Shown here: positions 25,777-36,051 of the stretch, in pieces | How the letters are laid out: each line of letters opens with the position of its first letter | How positions within the stretch are numbered: the first letter of the stretch is position 1 | Assembly: GCF_030216305.1 (NCBI RefSeq) | Contig: NZ_JASOKT010000011.1 | Coordinates: 6,842 to 70,841 of the forward strand | Reading direction: 5' to 3' | Origin: Actinotignum timonense | GTDB lineage: Bacteria > Actinomycetota > Actinomycetes > Actinomycetales > Actinomycetaceae | Length of the DNA: 64,000 nucleotides | The notes under the pieces: model-generated | What the model saw: only the letters and a program-made list of their open reading frames with translations | What the model was told of the DNA's origin: nothing | Databases searched by the model: none | Translations under genes and position numbers: made by a program

Positions 25777-26721
25777 ATGAAGGCCTGGCAATTTACGAAT
25801 ACCAATGAACCGCTTGTTCTCAACGAGGTTCCGGATCCCACGGCCGGCCCGGGCGAGGTTGTTCTGGAGATGAAGGCGGCTGGTATTTGCCATTCGGATG
25901 TTGGTCTACTCACGGATGAGGGCTGGCTGTCCATGCTCGCCAAGCGCCCCATCACCATTGGGCACGAAAATTCGGGCGTGGTGGCCGAAGTGGGCGAAGG
26001 CGTCACGGAGTACAAGGTCGGGGATCGTGTGGGCGTGTGCCCCACCACCGCGGCCGGTGCGCCCGGTTACAGTTTCGACGGCGGTTTCGCGCCGAAGATG
26101 GCGGTTCCGGCCGAAGCGCTCGTTCCGCTTCCGGACGGCGTTGATTTTATTTTGGGCGCGGCGGCAACCGATGCCGGGATGACCTCCCACGCGGCGGTCG
26201 TGACCCAGGGCGGCCTGCAGAAGGGCCAAACCGTGGGGATTATTGGCCTGGGCGGTCTCGGGCAGATCGGTGCGCGAGTGGCGGTGCTCGCCGGCGCGGA
26301 TGTATACGTGGCTGAAATTAATGAAAAGGTGTGGCCGCTTGCCGAAAAGATTGGCGCCAAGGGCGTGAAGAAGGATATTAAGGACTTCTCCGATATTACT
26401 TTCGACCTCATCGTGGACTTCGCCGGTTTCGGCACCACCACCGCGGACGCCGTGGATATTATTCGCCGCGATGGCACCGTGGTGGTTGTGGGCATGGGCA
26501 AACTGGAATCGCTTATTTCCACGAAGAGCCTCATCCTCAACCAGTGCCGCCTCGTCGGCTCCAACGGCGGCACCAAGGAAGATATTGCCGGGATTTACGA
26601 GTTTATGGCCACCGGGAAACTCACCCCGCAGGTCACCACCATCCCCTTCGAGGAGATTCCCGAAGGCATCGAGAAGCTCAAGAATCACGAGGTCGTGGGG
26701 CGCCTGGTGGTTGAGTACTAA
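25777..26721 (+). CDS. Zinc-dependent alcohol dehydrogenase family protein
   Basis: This 314-aa medium-chain dehydrogenase has catalytic zinc ligands C38 (GICHSD) and H63-E64 (IGHENSGVV), and a Rossmann motif GIIGLGGLGQIG. The four-cysteine structural zinc loop is missing: VGVCPTTAAGAPGYSFDGG is too short and has one Cys. Such short forms occur in several bacterial branches of the family. The ATG at 25777 is preceded by AGAAGGAG. It has its own terminator and is a single-gene unit; the substrate is unknown. Confidence 0.88.
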   Translation: MKAWQFTNTNEPLVLNEVPDPTAGPGEVVLEMKAAGICHSDVGLLTDEGWLSMLAKRPITIGHENSGVVAEVGEGVTEYKVGDRVGVCPTTAAGAPGYSFDGGFAPKMAVPAEALVPLPDGVDFILGAAATDAGMTSHAAVVTQGGLQKGQTVGIIGLGGLGQIGARVAVLAGADVYVAEINEKVWPLAEKIGAKGVKKDIKDFSDITFDLIVDFAGFGTTTADAVDIIRRDGTVVVVGMGKLESLISTKSLILNQCRLVGSNGGTKEDIAGIYEFMATGKLTPQVTTIPFEEIPEGIEKLKNHEVVGRLVVEY

Positions 26722-26786
26722 GCGCCGGTAGCGTTCCCGCGGCGCGCGTTTTAGTACGACGGCGCAGCTGGGGCCACCAGTGCAGC

Positions 26787-26825
26787 GATGGGCCCGCATA
26801 TCTTTCGATACGCGGGCCCATCTTT
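26787..26825 (+). terminator. Terminator after the alcohol dehydrogenase
   Basis: GATGGGCCCGC (26787-26797) pairs perfectly with GCGGGCCCATC (26812-26822), followed by TTT. The hairpin also lies just 3' of the convergent tRNA gene and may serve both. Confidence 0.75.
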
Positions 26826-26835
26826 GTGCGATTTG

Positions 26836-26908
26836 TGCCCCGAACAGGATTCGAACCTGCGGCCTTTCGCTCCGGAGGCGAACGCTCTATCCCCTGAGCT
26901 ATCGGGGC
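26836..26908 (-). tRNA. tRNA-Arg (anticodon CCG)
   Basis: A 73-base cloverleaf is visible on the minus strand. The acceptor GCCCCGA pairs with TCGGGGC, the D arm is GCTC/GAGC, the anticodon stem is TTCGC/GCGAA with loop CTCCGGA, and the T arm is GCAGG-TTCGAAT-CCTGT. The anticodon CCG reads CGG codons. CCA is not encoded. It is adjacent and divergent to argS, whose product charges it. Confidence 0.95.
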
Positions 26909-26980
26909 GCACTGCGCTACTTTACCACGTTGGCGGGTGGCGGTGTAATTCTGTCGTAGATAGCACGTACACTTAGATGC

Positions 26981-28657
26981 GTGACTCCGGAAGAACTCAG
27001 TGCATGTATCGCGGCGGAAATCAGCGCCGCACGTAATGAAGGTCAGCTCCACCTCGATGGTGATATTCCCACGGTGAAAATCGAGCGCCCGCGTTCGCGC
27101 GAGCACGGGGATTGGGCCACGAATGTGGCTATGCAACTCGCCAAGCGCGCGGGGATGCCCCCGCGTGACCTGGCCACCCTGCTGGCCGGGCGCCTCGAAG
27201 GTGTGTCCGGTATCGCTCAGGTGGAGGTTGCCGGCCCCGGTTTTATTAATATTCGCCTCTCCGCGGGCGCGGCCGGGGAACTGGCTCGCAGCATCGTGGA
27301 ACAGGGGGAGCGCTACGGTTCCTCCCAGGCGGGTGCCGGAACCACCGTCAATTTGGAATATGTTTCCGCGAATCCCACCGGCCCCATCCATATCGGGGGA
27401 GCGCGCTGGGCCGCGGTGGGGGATACCCTCGCCCGGATTCTCAGCTTCACCGGCGCGAACGTGGTGCGCGAATACTATTTCAATGATCACGGCAACCAGA
27501 TCAACCATTTCTCGGAAAGCCTGCTGGCCGCCGCGCTGGGCCGCGAAACTCCGGAAGATGGCTACGGCGGAACATATATTTCCGATATTGCCGATCAGGT
27601 TATCGCCCAGGAGCTAGCCGCCGGGCGCCCCGATCCGCGCACCCTCCCGGAAACCGAAGCGCAGGAAGTATTCCGCGCCGGCGGTGTTGAGCTCATGTTC
27701 GCGGAGATCAAGAGTTCCTTGGCTGATTTCCGGGCCGAATTTGATGTGTTCTTCCACGAACAATCCCTCCACGATTCCGGAGCGGTTGCCGCCGCTATTG
27801 AAAAGCTGCGCGAACGCGGTGTTATTTACGAAGAAGATAACGCGGTATGGCTGCGCTCCACCGATTTCGGTGATGATAAAGACCGCGTCATCGTGAAATC
27901 GGACGGGGAAACCGCCTACTTCGCCGGTGACATCGCCTACTACCTCGATAAGCGCCACCGCGGTGCCGATCACGCCGTCTATATGCTCGGCGCGGATCAC
28001 CACGGCTATATCGGGCGCATGTACGCCATGGCTCGCGCTTTCGGGGATACCGCCGGCAAGGGCGGCAATATGGAAATCCTCATCGGCCAGCTGGTCAATC
28101 TCAAGCGCGATGGTGTTCCGGTGCGCATGTCCAAGCGCGCGGGCACCGTGGTCACCCTGGAGGATCTGGTGGAAGCCGTGGGCGTGGATGCGGCACGCTA
28201 CTCGCTGGTGCGCGCCTCGGTGGATACCACCCTGGAGCTGGACCTCAATGTGCTGGCTTCGCACACCAATGACAACCCGGTTTACTACGTGCAATACGCG
28301 CACGCCCGCACTGCGAATGTGGCCCGCAATGCCGCTGAACACGGGGTGCAGCGCGCGGATGCCTTCACCCCGGAACTCCTGGAGCAAGCCGATTCCGATC
28401 TGATCGGGCAGCTCGCCCGCTTCCCCGAAGTGATCTCCCTGGCCGCGGCCAATCGCGAACCGCACCGGGTGGCCCGCTACCTGGAAGAACTGGCCGGCGC
28501 CTACCACACCTGGTACGGCAAGGCCCGGGTCACCCCGCGCGCGGATGAAGAAGTCAGCGATCTGCACCGCACCCGCCTCTGGGTGAACGACGCCACCCGC
28601 CAGGTCCTCGCCAATGGCTTGCACCTGCTCGGGGTGAGCGCCCCGGAGAAAATGTGA
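26981..28657 (+). CDS. argS: Arginyl-tRNA synthetase
   Basis: This 558-aa class I synthetase attaches arginine to tRNA-Arg. It has the N-terminal additional domain, [12 protein letters not shown] (HIGH motif, His at 137), the KMSKS-like RMSKRAG near residue 385, and the C-terminal DALR-type anticodon domain. The start codon is GTG. It overlaps lysA as GTGA and begins the argS-lysA cluster that is conserved across actinobacteria. Confidence 0.96.
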   Translation: MTPEELSACIAAEISAARNEGQLHLDGDIPTVKIERPRSREHGDWATNVAMQLAKRAGMPPRDLATLLAGRLEGVSGIAQVEVAGPGFINIRLSAGAAGELARSIVEQGERYGSSQAGAGTTVNLEYVSANPTGPIHIGGARWAAVGDTLARILSFTGANVVREYYFNDHGNQINHFSESLLAAALGRETPEDGYGGTYISDIADQVIAQELAAGRPDPRTLPETEAQEVFRAGGVELMFAEIKSSLADFRAEFDVFFHEQSLHDSGAVAAAIEKLRERGVIYEEDNAVWLRSTDFGDDKDRVIVKSDGETAYFAGDIAYYLDKRHRGADHAVYMLGADHHGYIGRMYAMARAFGDTAGKGGNMEILIGQLVNLKRDGVPVRMSKRAGTVVTLEDLVEAVGVDAARYSLVRASVDTTLELDLNVLASHTNDNPVYYVQYAHARTANVARNAAEHGVQRADAFTPELLEQADSDLIGQLARFPEVISLAAANREPHRVARYLEELAGAYHTWYGKARVTPRADEEVSDLHRTRLWVNDATRQVLANGLHLLGVSAPEKM

Positions 28658-30162
28658 GCGACTCGGTGAACACCCCGGTAAGTAATCTCGAGCAGCTGCC
28701 CGCGCCCCTTCCCGAGGGTTCGCCTACCGGGGTGTGGTCCACCACGGTACGCCGCCTTCCCGGTGACCTGGAGGTGGGCGGCTGTTCAGTGCGCGCCCTG
28801 GCGGAACGCTTCGGCACCCCGCTCTACATCCTGGATGAAGCCGATGCCCGCTCCCGGGCCGCCGCCTGGGTGAGCGCGATGCGGGAGGCTTTTGCCGAGT
28901 TGGCGGGAGCGGATGTCTACTACGCCTGCAAGGCTTTTGCCAGCGTGGGCGTGGCCCGGTGGATGCTGGAGGAAGGCCTCCACCTGGATACCTGTTCCGA
29001 AGGGGAGCTGCGCATCGCCCTGGCGGCCGGAGCGCGCGGGCACCAGCTCGGCTTGCACGGCAATAATAAATCCGCGGCGGAAATTGAGCTGGCCCTGGAA
29101 CATGCGGTTGCCCACCTGGTGGTTGATTCCTTAGCGGAAGTGGAGCTGGTGGCCGCCGCGGCCGCGCGGCGCGGGCAGGTTGCCGCGGTTGTGGTACGGG
29201 TGACGTCCGGTATTCACGCGGGCGGCCACGATTTCATTGCCACGGCCCACGAGGATCAAAAATTCGGTCTTTCGCTCGCCAGCGGCGCGGCCTGGGAGGC
29301 GGTTGAGCGCATCGAGGCCAATCCGTGGCTACGCCTGGTGGGATTACATTCGCATATCGGCTCCCAAATTGTGGCGACGGAAGCTTTCGTGGCCGCGGCA
29401 CGCGCCATCCTGGATCTGCGGGCCCGGGTGGCCCGCGAGCTGGGAACCGTGATCCCCGAAATTGACCTGGGCGGTGGCTACGGGGTGCGTTACACCGGCG
29501 CGGACCCGATTCCGCCTACCCCGCGTGACTTCGCCGCGGTGCTCGCCGCGGAAGTGGCCCGGCACAGCGCCCACAGCGGCATCCCCGCCCCGCGCATCTC
29601 CGTGGAACCGGGCCGCTCCATTATTGCCCCGGCCGGCATGACGCTCTACACCGTGGGAACCGTCAAGAACGTCCACGTGGATGCCACCCGCACCCGCACC
29701 TACGTTTCGGTGGACGGAGGCATGTCCGATAACATCCGCCCCGCCCTCTACGGCGCCGATTACACCGCGGCCCTCGTGGACCGCGTGCCGGCCAGCACCT
29801 GCACGGGCACCATTGTTGAGGCCGACGACGCCGCCGCGGCAAGCGCGGCGGATCCCGCTGCCGGTGCGGCGGCCACCCAGGGGAATCCCGGAGGCACGCG
29901 CGTCTGCCGAGTTGTCGGTAAGCATTGCGAATCGGGCGATATTGTGGTGCGCGCCGTCGCCCTCCCGGAGGATATTCACGCCGGTGACCTGCTTGTCACG
30001 CCGGCCACCGGCGCCTACGGGCGAGTCATGGCCTCGCATTACAATATGCTGCCCAGCCCGGGAGTTATTGCGGTGCGCGGCGGCCGGGCCCGCTGGCTTA
30101 TTCGCGGGGAAACCGTGGCGGACCTCCTCGCGCTAGACGCGGATTACCCGGCTGCCGAGTAA
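28654..30162 (+). CDS. lysA: Diaminopimelate decarboxylase
   Basis: This is the last enzyme of lysine synthesis, a PLP fold-III protein of 502 aa. The Schiff-base lysine is K93 in YYACKAF. Other motifs are [34 protein letters not shown] and GKHCESGDI. An Ala-rich insert of about 25 residues ([16 protein letters not shown]) precedes the cysteine motif. The GTG start overlaps the argS stop. Confidence 0.96.
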   Translation: MSDSVNTPVSNLEQLPAPLPEGSPTGVWSTTVRRLPGDLEVGGCSVRALAERFGTPLYILDEADARSRAAAWVSAMREAFAELAGADVYYACKAFASVGVARWMLEEGLHLDTCSEGELRIALAAGARGHQLGLHGNNKSAAEIELALEHAVAHLVVDSLAEVELVAAAAARRGQVAAVVVRVTSGIHAGGHDFIATAHEDQKFGLSLASGAAWEAVERIEANPWLRLVGLHSHIGSQIVATEAFVAAARAILDLRARVARELGTVIPEIDLGGGYGVRYTGADPIPPTPRDFAAVLAAEVARHSAHSGIPAPRISVEPGRSIIAPAGMTLYTVGTVKNVHVDATRTRTYVSVDGGMSDNIRPALYGADYTAALVDRVPASTCTGTIVEADDAAAASAADPAAGAAATQGNPGGTRVCRVVGKHCESGDIVVRAVALPEDIHAGDLLVTPATGAYGRVMASHYNMLPSPGVIAVRGGRARWLIRGETVADLLALDADYPAAE

Positions 30163-30199
30163 TCGCCCGGCCACCGCAGCCAAAAACTAGGGCTGCCCG

Positions 30200-30233
30200 C
30201 GCGCCGGCGCACTAACAGCTAAGCGCCGGCGCG
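30200..30233. terminator. Convergent hairpin lysA/aroD
   Basis: CGCGCCGGCGC (30200-30210) pairs with GCGCCGGCGCG (30223-30233) in a strong 11-bp stem between convergent genes. No T-run is visible. Confidence 0.5.
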
Positions 30234-30241
30234 TGCGGCAC

Positions 30242-31048
30242 CTAATCCTCCGGCAGCACGGCCTCGCTCACCCGAGCGGGTTTTTCCCAGGTATCCGGGG
30301 CGCTGCTCCACGCCGAGATCGCGTCCACCACCGGGCGCAGCTCGGCCAGCGCGATCTGCCCGGCCGCGGTGGCCTGCCCGGCCTGACCCCAGGTGCCAGC
30401 GGAGCCGAAAATAGCGGAAGTAATGCGGCTCATGGTGCCCAGCGCGCCCATGGCGATGGTGATGAGCGGAACGTGCAGCTCCTGGCTGGCCCGATAGGTC
30501 GCGTTGAGCACCGTCACCACATCACCCGGATGTGCGGGCGTCACCGCAATTTTCGCGATAGACGCCCCGTGCACCTGCAAGAGCCGCAGGCGATTCACGA
30601 TTTCATCTTCGGGCGGGGTAGAACGGAAATCATGGTAGGAGCCGATCACCGGAATCTGAGCCCGGGCCGCTTCCTGAATAATGCGTTCGGTCCAGGCTCC
30701 GGTGCGGAACAGCTCCGCATCCACCGCATCCACCAGCCCGGATTGGATGAGCCGGATCACCAGCGGCCCGTAATCATCGGGCATAATCGCTTTCTGGCCG
30801 CCCTCCGCCGCGGAACGGAACGTGCCCAGAATCGGTAGGTTCGTGGACTTACGCAAAAGGGTTCCCACCGCGGTGAGGGTGGCAAGATCCTCGAGGAAAT
30901 CCACTCGCCATTCCAGAACGTCAATGTCCTGTTCGGGAAGCTTCGCTACCTGCGTCCGCAGCTCGTCACCATTGGCGGGCGTAATGGACACGAGGATTTT
31001 CGTCGGCCCGGAGCCGAAGGTGACGTCCTTGATTTTCACAGTGGGCAT
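30242..31048 (-). CDS. aroD: Type I 3-dehydroquinate dehydratase
   Basis: This 268-aa class I enzyme of the shikimate pathway forms a Schiff base with dehydroquinate. The diagnostic residues are the His in GSYHDF and the Lys in IAKIAV; EWRVDFLED and ITIAMGALGTMSRI are family motifs. I chose the ATG at 31048 (MPTVKIKDVTFG) because it sits at the conserved N terminus; the frame is open to 31147. It is on the opposite strand, inserted between lysA and hom. Confidence 0.93.
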   Translation of the reverse strand: MPTVKIKDVTFGSGPTKILVSITPANGDELRTQVAKLPEQDIDVLEWRVDFLEDLATLTAVGTLLRKSTNLPILGTFRSAAEGGQKAIMPDDYGPLVIRLIQSGLVDAVDAELFRTGAWTERIIQEAARAQIPVIGSYHDFRSTPPEDEIVNRLRLLQVHGASIAKIAVTPAHPGDVVTVLNATYRASQELHVPLITIAMGALGTMSRITSAIFGSAGTWGQAGQATAAGQIALAELRPVVDAISAWSSAPDTWEKPARVSEAVLPED

Positions 31049-31296
31049 CGCGCACCTCGCTTTCTCTTCGTGCATCGGTCGATGCATTTTCCATGGGGAT
31101 ATTGTACCCATCCGCGTGGCGGGCGCCACACCCAGTTTTCGCCGCATACCAAGCCCATACGCTCGTGGCGGGCGGGCCGGTGGCGCGCCCCGGCCCTACC
31201 TTCGCTAGGCTAGGACACGCGAGGACAGAGAGGCCGGCGCAACGCCCGGACCGAGCCGGCATCCGCGCGGCGCGTTCGTCAAGATAAGGAGTAGGC

Positions 31297-32583
31297 GTGA
31301 AGGAAGTCAAGGTTGCCCTGCTGGGGGCGGGGACGGTGGGAAGCGCCGTCGTCCGCCTGCTGCAAGCCAATGCGGAAGAATTTAACCTGCGAGCCGGGGC
31401 GCGCCTGCGCGTGATCGGAATTGCGGTGCGCAACCTGGAGGCCCCGCGCGATCCGGCCATTGATCGCACGCTGCTCACAACCGATGCCCACGCCATTATT
31501 GCCCAGGCGGATATTGTTATTGAACTCATGGGCGGCATCGAACCGGCGCGCGAATATATTTTGGCCGCTTTTGCCGCCGGTGCCTCGGTGGTCACCGGAA
31601 ATAAGGCGCTGCTGGCCGAACACGGTCCAGAATTGTACGACGCCGCGGCGCGTGCCGGCGTCGACCTCTATTACGAAGCCGCGGTGGGCGGGGCCGTCCC
31701 GGTGGTTTACGGGCTGCGCGAATCCCTCGCCGGGGACCGCGTTACCCATATCCTCGGAATCGTCAACGGCACCACCAATTACATCCTTGACGAAATGACC
31801 ACCAACGGGGAAAGTTTCGATGCCGCGGTGAAGAAGGCGCAGGAGCTCGGCTACGCCGAAGCTGATCCGAGCGCCGATGTGGACGGGTACGACGCCGCGG
31901 CGAAATGCGCCATCCTGGCTTCTCTCGCTTTCCACACCCGCGTCCAGCTTTCGGATGTGCACACCCACGGAATCCGCGATATCACCCCGGATATGATTGC
32001 CTCGGCCGGGCGTGGCGGCTACGTGGTCAAGCTGGTGGCCTCCGCCAAGCGGCGCGCGGACGGCATTGAATTGTACGTGGGCCCCACCCTCATTCCCGCC
32101 CAGCATCCGCTCGCTACCGTACACGGCGCCTATAACGCCATTGTGGTGGAGGGCGAAGCCGCGGATCGGCTCATGTTCTACGGGCCGGGTGCCGGCGGGA
32201 ACCCCACCGCCACCGCGGTGCTTTCCGATCTGGTGGCCGCCGCGCATCACCGCGTGCACGGTGGGCTGGCTCCGCGCGAACTGGCGTACGGCGAGCTGCC
32301 GATTCTGCCCCCTTCCCAGGCGCGTTCGCGCTTCCAGTTGAGCATGGACGTGGCCGATCACGTGGGTGTTCTCAGCGAAGTTACCGGGACTTTTGCCCGC
32401 CATAATGTTTCCATTAGCGGGGTGAGCCAAGAATCGCCCACCGCGGATCACCTGTGCCGCCTCACGGTTACCACCCACGAAGCCCTCCAAGCCGATGTGG
32501 AAGCAACCATTGCGGATCTCTCCGCCGCCGCGGGTCTGGCAACCGTACGCACCGCGAGCTTCGTGCGGGTGGAGGTGGCCTAA
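31297..32583 (+). CDS. hom: Homoserine dehydrogenase
   Basis: This 428-aa enzyme makes homoserine from aspartate semialdehyde. The NAD(P) motif is GAGTVGS at residues 10-16; GNKALLAEHG, YEAAVGGAVPVVYGL and GYAEADPSADVDGYDAAAK mark the catalytic domain. A C-terminal ACT domain (about 350-428) suggests feedback inhibition by threonine. The start is GTG after AAGGAG. It is coupled to thrB by a TAATG overlap; no thrC lies between them. Confidence 0.96.
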   Translation: MKEVKVALLGAGTVGSAVVRLLQANAEEFNLRAGARLRVIGIAVRNLEAPRDPAIDRTLLTTDAHAIIAQADIVIELMGGIEPAREYILAAFAAGASVVTGNKALLAEHGPELYDAAARAGVDLYYEAAVGGAVPVVYGLRESLAGDRVTHILGIVNGTTNYILDEMTTNGESFDAAVKKAQELGYAEADPSADVDGYDAAAKCAILASLAFHTRVQLSDVHTHGIRDITPDMIASAGRGGYVVKLVASAKRRADGIELYVGPTLIPAQHPLATVHGAYNAIVVEGEAADRLMFYGPGAGGNPTATAVLSDLVAAAHHRVHGGLAPRELAYGELPILPPSQARSRFQLSMDVADHVGVLSEVTGTFARHNVSISGVSQESPTADHLCRLTVTTHEALQADVEATIADLSAAAGLATVRTASFVRVEVA

Positions 32584-33467
32584 TGCGTATCGCCACCTCC
32601 GAAGCGCGGGTGCGGGTCCCGGCGACCTCCGGCAATCTCGGTCCCGGCTTCGACTGCATGGGCATGGCGCATAACCTCTGGGACGAGGTGAGCGTGCGCC
32701 TCACCACCGGCGCTACCCGGGTGAGTATCGAAGGGGAAGGCGCGGATGTTCTTCCCACCGGTGAAGATCACCTCATCGTACGGGCTCTGCGCCGCGGTTT
32801 TGAGGCGGCGGCCCTGCCCGGCGTCGGTTTTGAACTGCACTGCGTTAACGCAATTCCGCAGGGGCGCGGCCTCGGTTCTTCCGCGGCGGCCGTGGTGGCC
32901 GGCTTACTGTTAGTGCGCGGCCTGGTAGATCGCCCCGATATATTCGACGACGGCGTGCTCCTCTCCCTCGCCACCGAATTTGAAGGGCACCCCGATAATG
33001 CCGCACCGGCGATTTTCGGGGGCGCCGTCGTTACATGGATGGAAGGAACGCAGGCCCGGGCGGCGCGTATCCCCACCGCGGTGGACACCACCCTCCTTAT
33101 TCCCGGTGAACAGCTCCTGACCGAAAAGGCGCGGGCCGCGTTGCCGGATACCGTTCCGCACGCAGATGCCGCTTTTAATGCGTCGCGCACCGCCATGCTC
33201 ACCCTTGCCCTGGAGCACTACCCCGATTTGCTGTGGCAGGCCACCGAGGATCGCCTCCACCAGGACTATCGCGCCGGGGCGATGCCGGCCTCCGCGGACG
33301 CGGTGCGGGCACTGCGCGCGGCCGGGTTCCCGGCCGTTATTTCCGGTGCGGGCCCATCCGTGCTAGTATTTTCACGCCTTGACGCTGACACAGTTTCTAT
33401 GATGCAGCGGCGTGGATTTACGGTGAATACCGCTGGAATGTCCACACGGGGCGCCTATCTGGTGTAG
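32583..33467 (+). CDS. thrB: Homoserine kinase
   Basis: This 294-aa GHMP kinase phosphorylates homoserine. Motifs are VPATSGNLGPGFDCMGMA, the ATP loop IPQGRGLGSSAAAVVAG and the C-terminal VISGAGPSVLVF. Its ATG overlaps the hom stop. Threonine synthase (thrC), usually between hom and thrB in related genomes, must be encoded elsewhere. Confidence 0.96.
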   Translation: MRIATSEARVRVPATSGNLGPGFDCMGMAHNLWDEVSVRLTTGATRVSIEGEGADVLPTGEDHLIVRALRRGFEAAALPGVGFELHCVNAIPQGRGLGSSAAAVVAGLLLVRGLVDRPDIFDDGVLLSLATEFEGHPDNAAPAIFGGAVVTWMEGTQARAARIPTAVDTTLLIPGEQLLTEKARAALPDTVPHADAAFNASRTAMLTLALEHYPDLLWQATEDRLHQDYRAGAMPASADAVRALRAAGFPAVISGAGPSVLVFSRLDADTVSMMQRRGFTVNTAGMSTRGAYLV

Positions 33468-33565
33468 ACTAAGGTCTAACCGACGTTCTTATACCGGTTA
33501 TTTCCCACGTACTTGAAATTGTCATAAGTGCGTTAACAACCCCTGAATTCCGAGGAAGGAACCTC

Positions 33566-35518
33566 GTGACGGAAACCCCAACATCAGGCGCAATCTCAAC
33601 GATGCGGGTGCCGCAGCTGCGCGCGCTCGCCGAAGAACTCGGCCTGGACATTGACCCGAAAGCTAAGAAGGCGGACCTGCTCGCGGCCATTCGCGAAGTT
33701 CGCCCCGCGCGGCGCGGGCGGCCCCGCAAGGAAGATAGCCTCGCTAATATCAAGAAGACACGCGAAAAGCCCGCTGCTGCCACCACGGCAAAGCCCGCAG
33801 CGAAGAAGGAAAGCGCGGATGAAGCCGCATCGGTGTCCACCGCCGCGGAAGCAGCCACCCGCACCCACGCGGTAAGTGCCGCCAGTGCTGATGCCGCACC
33901 GGTGGCGGCGCCCAGTACCGCCGGCCACGATGATCGTGAGGAACGTAAAGTGCGGCGCCGGGTGCGCCGGGATCACCGCGAACCGGTGCATATCGATCTG
34001 CCCGAACCGAAGCAGGAAGCTGCCTCGACTGCCCGCCGTTCCGATTCCCTCAGTGATGAAAACACCCTCGCGGCCCTGGATGCCATTGGCGATGCCGCGG
34101 AACGCCGCGCTGGTGACCACCATGACACCACCTCGGAGCGCCGCCGTCGCAAGCGCAACCGGCGCGGTGAGGAACACGAAGAAGCCCGCCGCTCCCGGCG
34201 CACCTCGGAACGCGCCGAACGTACTGATCGCGCGGATCACGAGGTGGAGGATGCCGCCCCGGCTGCGAAGCCCGAACGTGAAGAACGCCAGGAGATCCCG
34301 GCCGGTAAGCGCCAGGCGGAGGATACCCTCGTTCCCGTCGCTGGCATTGTGGATACCCAGGGTAACCAGATGGTGCTGCGCACCGGCGGCTACCTGCCCG
34401 GCCCCAATGACGCGCAGATTTCCACCGCGCTGGTGCGCCAGTACGGTCTGCGCCGCGGGGATGCCGTGGTGGGTGCTATTCGCCAGCACGATGAGGATAA
34501 TTCCTCGCATAATAACCGCAATAACAAGCGTAATCCGCGCCGTCGTTACAATAATCAAAACAATAACCGGTCCGGTAACCAGCTCGTCCAGGTGGATACT
34601 ATTAACTCCCTGCCCGCAGCTGAAGCAGCGCGCCGCCCGGACTTTAATAAGCTCACCCCGGTCTACCCGGATGAGATTTTGCGCCTGGAAACCGAACGCA
34701 AGGGCCTGTCTACCCGCGCCATCGATTTGGTTGCCCCCATTGGCAAGGGCCAGCGCGGCCTCATTGTTTCCCCGCCGAAGGCCGGGAAAACCATGATTAT
34801 GCAGCAGATCGCCAAGGCGATTGCCGCGAATGATCCCGAGGTTCATATCATGGTGGTTCTCGTGGATGAACGCCCCGAAGAAGTGACGGATATGCGTCGC
34901 ATCGTCAAGGGCGAAGTGATTGCTTCCACCTTTGACCGCCCGGCTTCGGATCACACTATCGTCTCCGAACTGGCTATTGAGCGCGCCAAGCGCCTGGTGG
35001 AACTCGGTCAGGATGTGGTGGTTCTTCTCGATTCCCTCACCCGCCTTTCGCGTGCCTACAACCTCGCGGCACCGGCTTCGGGGCGTATCCTTTCCGGTGG
35101 TGTGGATGCCGCGGCGCTCTACCCGCCCAAGAAGTTCTTCGGTGCGGCGCGCAATATCGAAAATGGTGGCTCGCTCACGATTATCGCTTCCGCGCTGGTG
35201 GAAACCGGATCGAAGATGGACGAAGTTATTTTCGAAGAATTCAAGGGCACCGGCAATATGGAGCTGCGCCTCTCGCGCCAGCTCGCGGATCGGCGTATCT
35301 TCCCGGCGATCGATATCAACGCCTCGGGTACCCGCCGCGAAGAAATGCTCTACAAGCCCGAAGAACTCAAGGTCATCTGGCAGCTGCGCCGGGCCCTGGG
35401 AACTCTCGGAGTGGATGAAGCGGCGGACTTCGTGCTCAAGCGGATGCGGAATACCGAAAATAACGCGGAATTCCTCGTGTCGATTATGCGTTCCATGCAA
35501 GGATCGCGCGGCGAATAA
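33566..35518 (+). CDS. rho: Transcription termination factor Rho
   Basis: This 650-aa hexameric RNA helicase ends untranslated transcripts. Residues 1-45 form a Rho_N/SAP-like helical segment. Residues ~46-250 are an Arg/Asp/Glu/Ala-rich insert typical of high-GC actinobacteria. The RNA-binding domain spans ~255-345 and the ATPase follows, with Walker A PPKAGKT (403-409) and [13 protein letters not shown]. An Asn-rich run (about 311-337) interrupts the primary RNA-binding domain. The start is GTG. Confidence 0.96.
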   Translation: MTETPTSGAISTMRVPQLRALAEELGLDIDPKAKKADLLAAIREVRPARRGRPRKEDSLANIKKTREKPAAATTAKPAAKKESADEAASVSTAAEAATRTHAVSAASADAAPVAAPSTAGHDDREERKVRRRVRRDHREPVHIDLPEPKQEAASTARRSDSLSDENTLAALDAIGDAAERRAGDHHDTTSERRRRKRNRRGEEHEEARRSRRTSERAERTDRADHEVEDAAPAAKPEREERQEIPAGKRQAEDTLVPVAGIVDTQGNQMVLRTGGYLPGPNDAQISTALVRQYGLRRGDAVVGAIRQHDEDNSSHNNRNNKRNPRRRYNNQNNNRSGNQLVQVDTINSLPAAEAARRPDFNKLTPVYPDEILRLETERKGLSTRAIDLVAPIGKGQRGLIVSPPKAGKTMIMQQIAKAIAANDPEVHIMVVLVDERPEEVTDMRRIVKGEVIASTFDRPASDHTIVSELAIERAKRLVELGQDVVVLLDSLTRLSRAYNLAAPASGRILSGGVDAAALYPPKKFFGAARNIENGGSLTIIASALVETGSKMDEVIFEEFKGTGNMELRLSRQLADRRIFPAIDINASGTRREEMLYKPEELKVIWQLRRALGTLGVDEAADFVLKRMRNTENNAEFLVSIMRSMQGSRGE

Positions 35519-35606
35519 GCCGAATAAAAACGGCGGGAGGAACCGGCCGGGTGGCCGGGTACCGAGCGCGTGGCGCACAATAGTGATGTGATACGCGCAC
35601 GGTACC

Positions 35607-35636
35607 TTGTCTCGGCCGGCCCGCCCGTGCCATAAT
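35607..35636 (+). promoter_or_regulatory. Candidate rpmE promoter
   Basis: TTGTCT (35607-35612), 18 bases, then CATAAT (35631-35636). This lies in the 196-base gap between rho and rpmE and would give a leader of about 70 bases. No ORF was seen in the gap. Confidence 0.5.
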
Positions 35637-35714
35637 TTTCTGTCGGCTCCCGGTTCACCGTGATATGGAGAACCGTGCTCGGACCCGGGGGCAGCTACGA
35701 ACCAAGGAGAGATA

Positions 35715-35927
35715 ATGAAGCAGGGAATCCATCCCGATTACCACGAGGTCTCCGTGACCTGCACCTGCGGTAATGAGTTCACCACCCGTTCCACCTACAA
35801 CGGTGACCATATGCGCGTGGAAGTGTGCAATAACTGCCACCCGTTCTACACCGGCAAGCAGAAGATCCTGGATACCGGTGGGCGCGTGGCTCGCTTCGAG
35901 GCACGCTACGGCAAGCGCAAGAAGTAA
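35715..35927 (+). CDS. rpmE: 50S ribosomal protein bL31, zinc-binding form
   Basis: This 70-aa protein has four zinc-ligand cysteines (C16, C18, C38, C41; TCTCGNEF and [14 protein letters not shown]), so it is the C+ form of bL31. ATG follows AAGGAGAG. Its own promoter and terminator suggest a separate transcript between rho and prfA. Confidence 0.97.
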   Translation: MKQGIHPDYHEVSVTCTCGNEFTTRSTYNGDHMRVEVCNNCHPFYTGKQKILDTGGRVARFEARYGKRKK

Positions 35928-35936
35928 GCGCCACGG

Positions 35937-35973
35937 AAAGGAGCGTCACCGCAAGGGCGCTCCTTTTCTTTTT
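35937..35973 (+). terminator. Intrinsic terminator after rpmE
   Basis: AAAGGAGCG (35937-35945) pairs with CGCTCCTTT (35958-35966), followed by TCTTTTT. Confidence 0.88.
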
Positions 35974-36051
35974 GCACTATTGTCGGTAGGGTCGCCACTC
36001 TCCGGTGGCGGCAGGGCACGCGCTGGGCGCGCGTGAAGAAAGGTCCTCGTT

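Noticed and set aside
30200-30233. Strong GC hairpin as an attachment site
   Set aside because: No integrase, second copy or tRNA end nearby; the convergent position fits a transcription end better.
33596-35578. 660-codon open frame antisense to rho
   Set aside because: It mirrors a highly conserved gene and its His/Arg/Gly-rich product has no family features; long antisense frames are expected in high-GC DNA.
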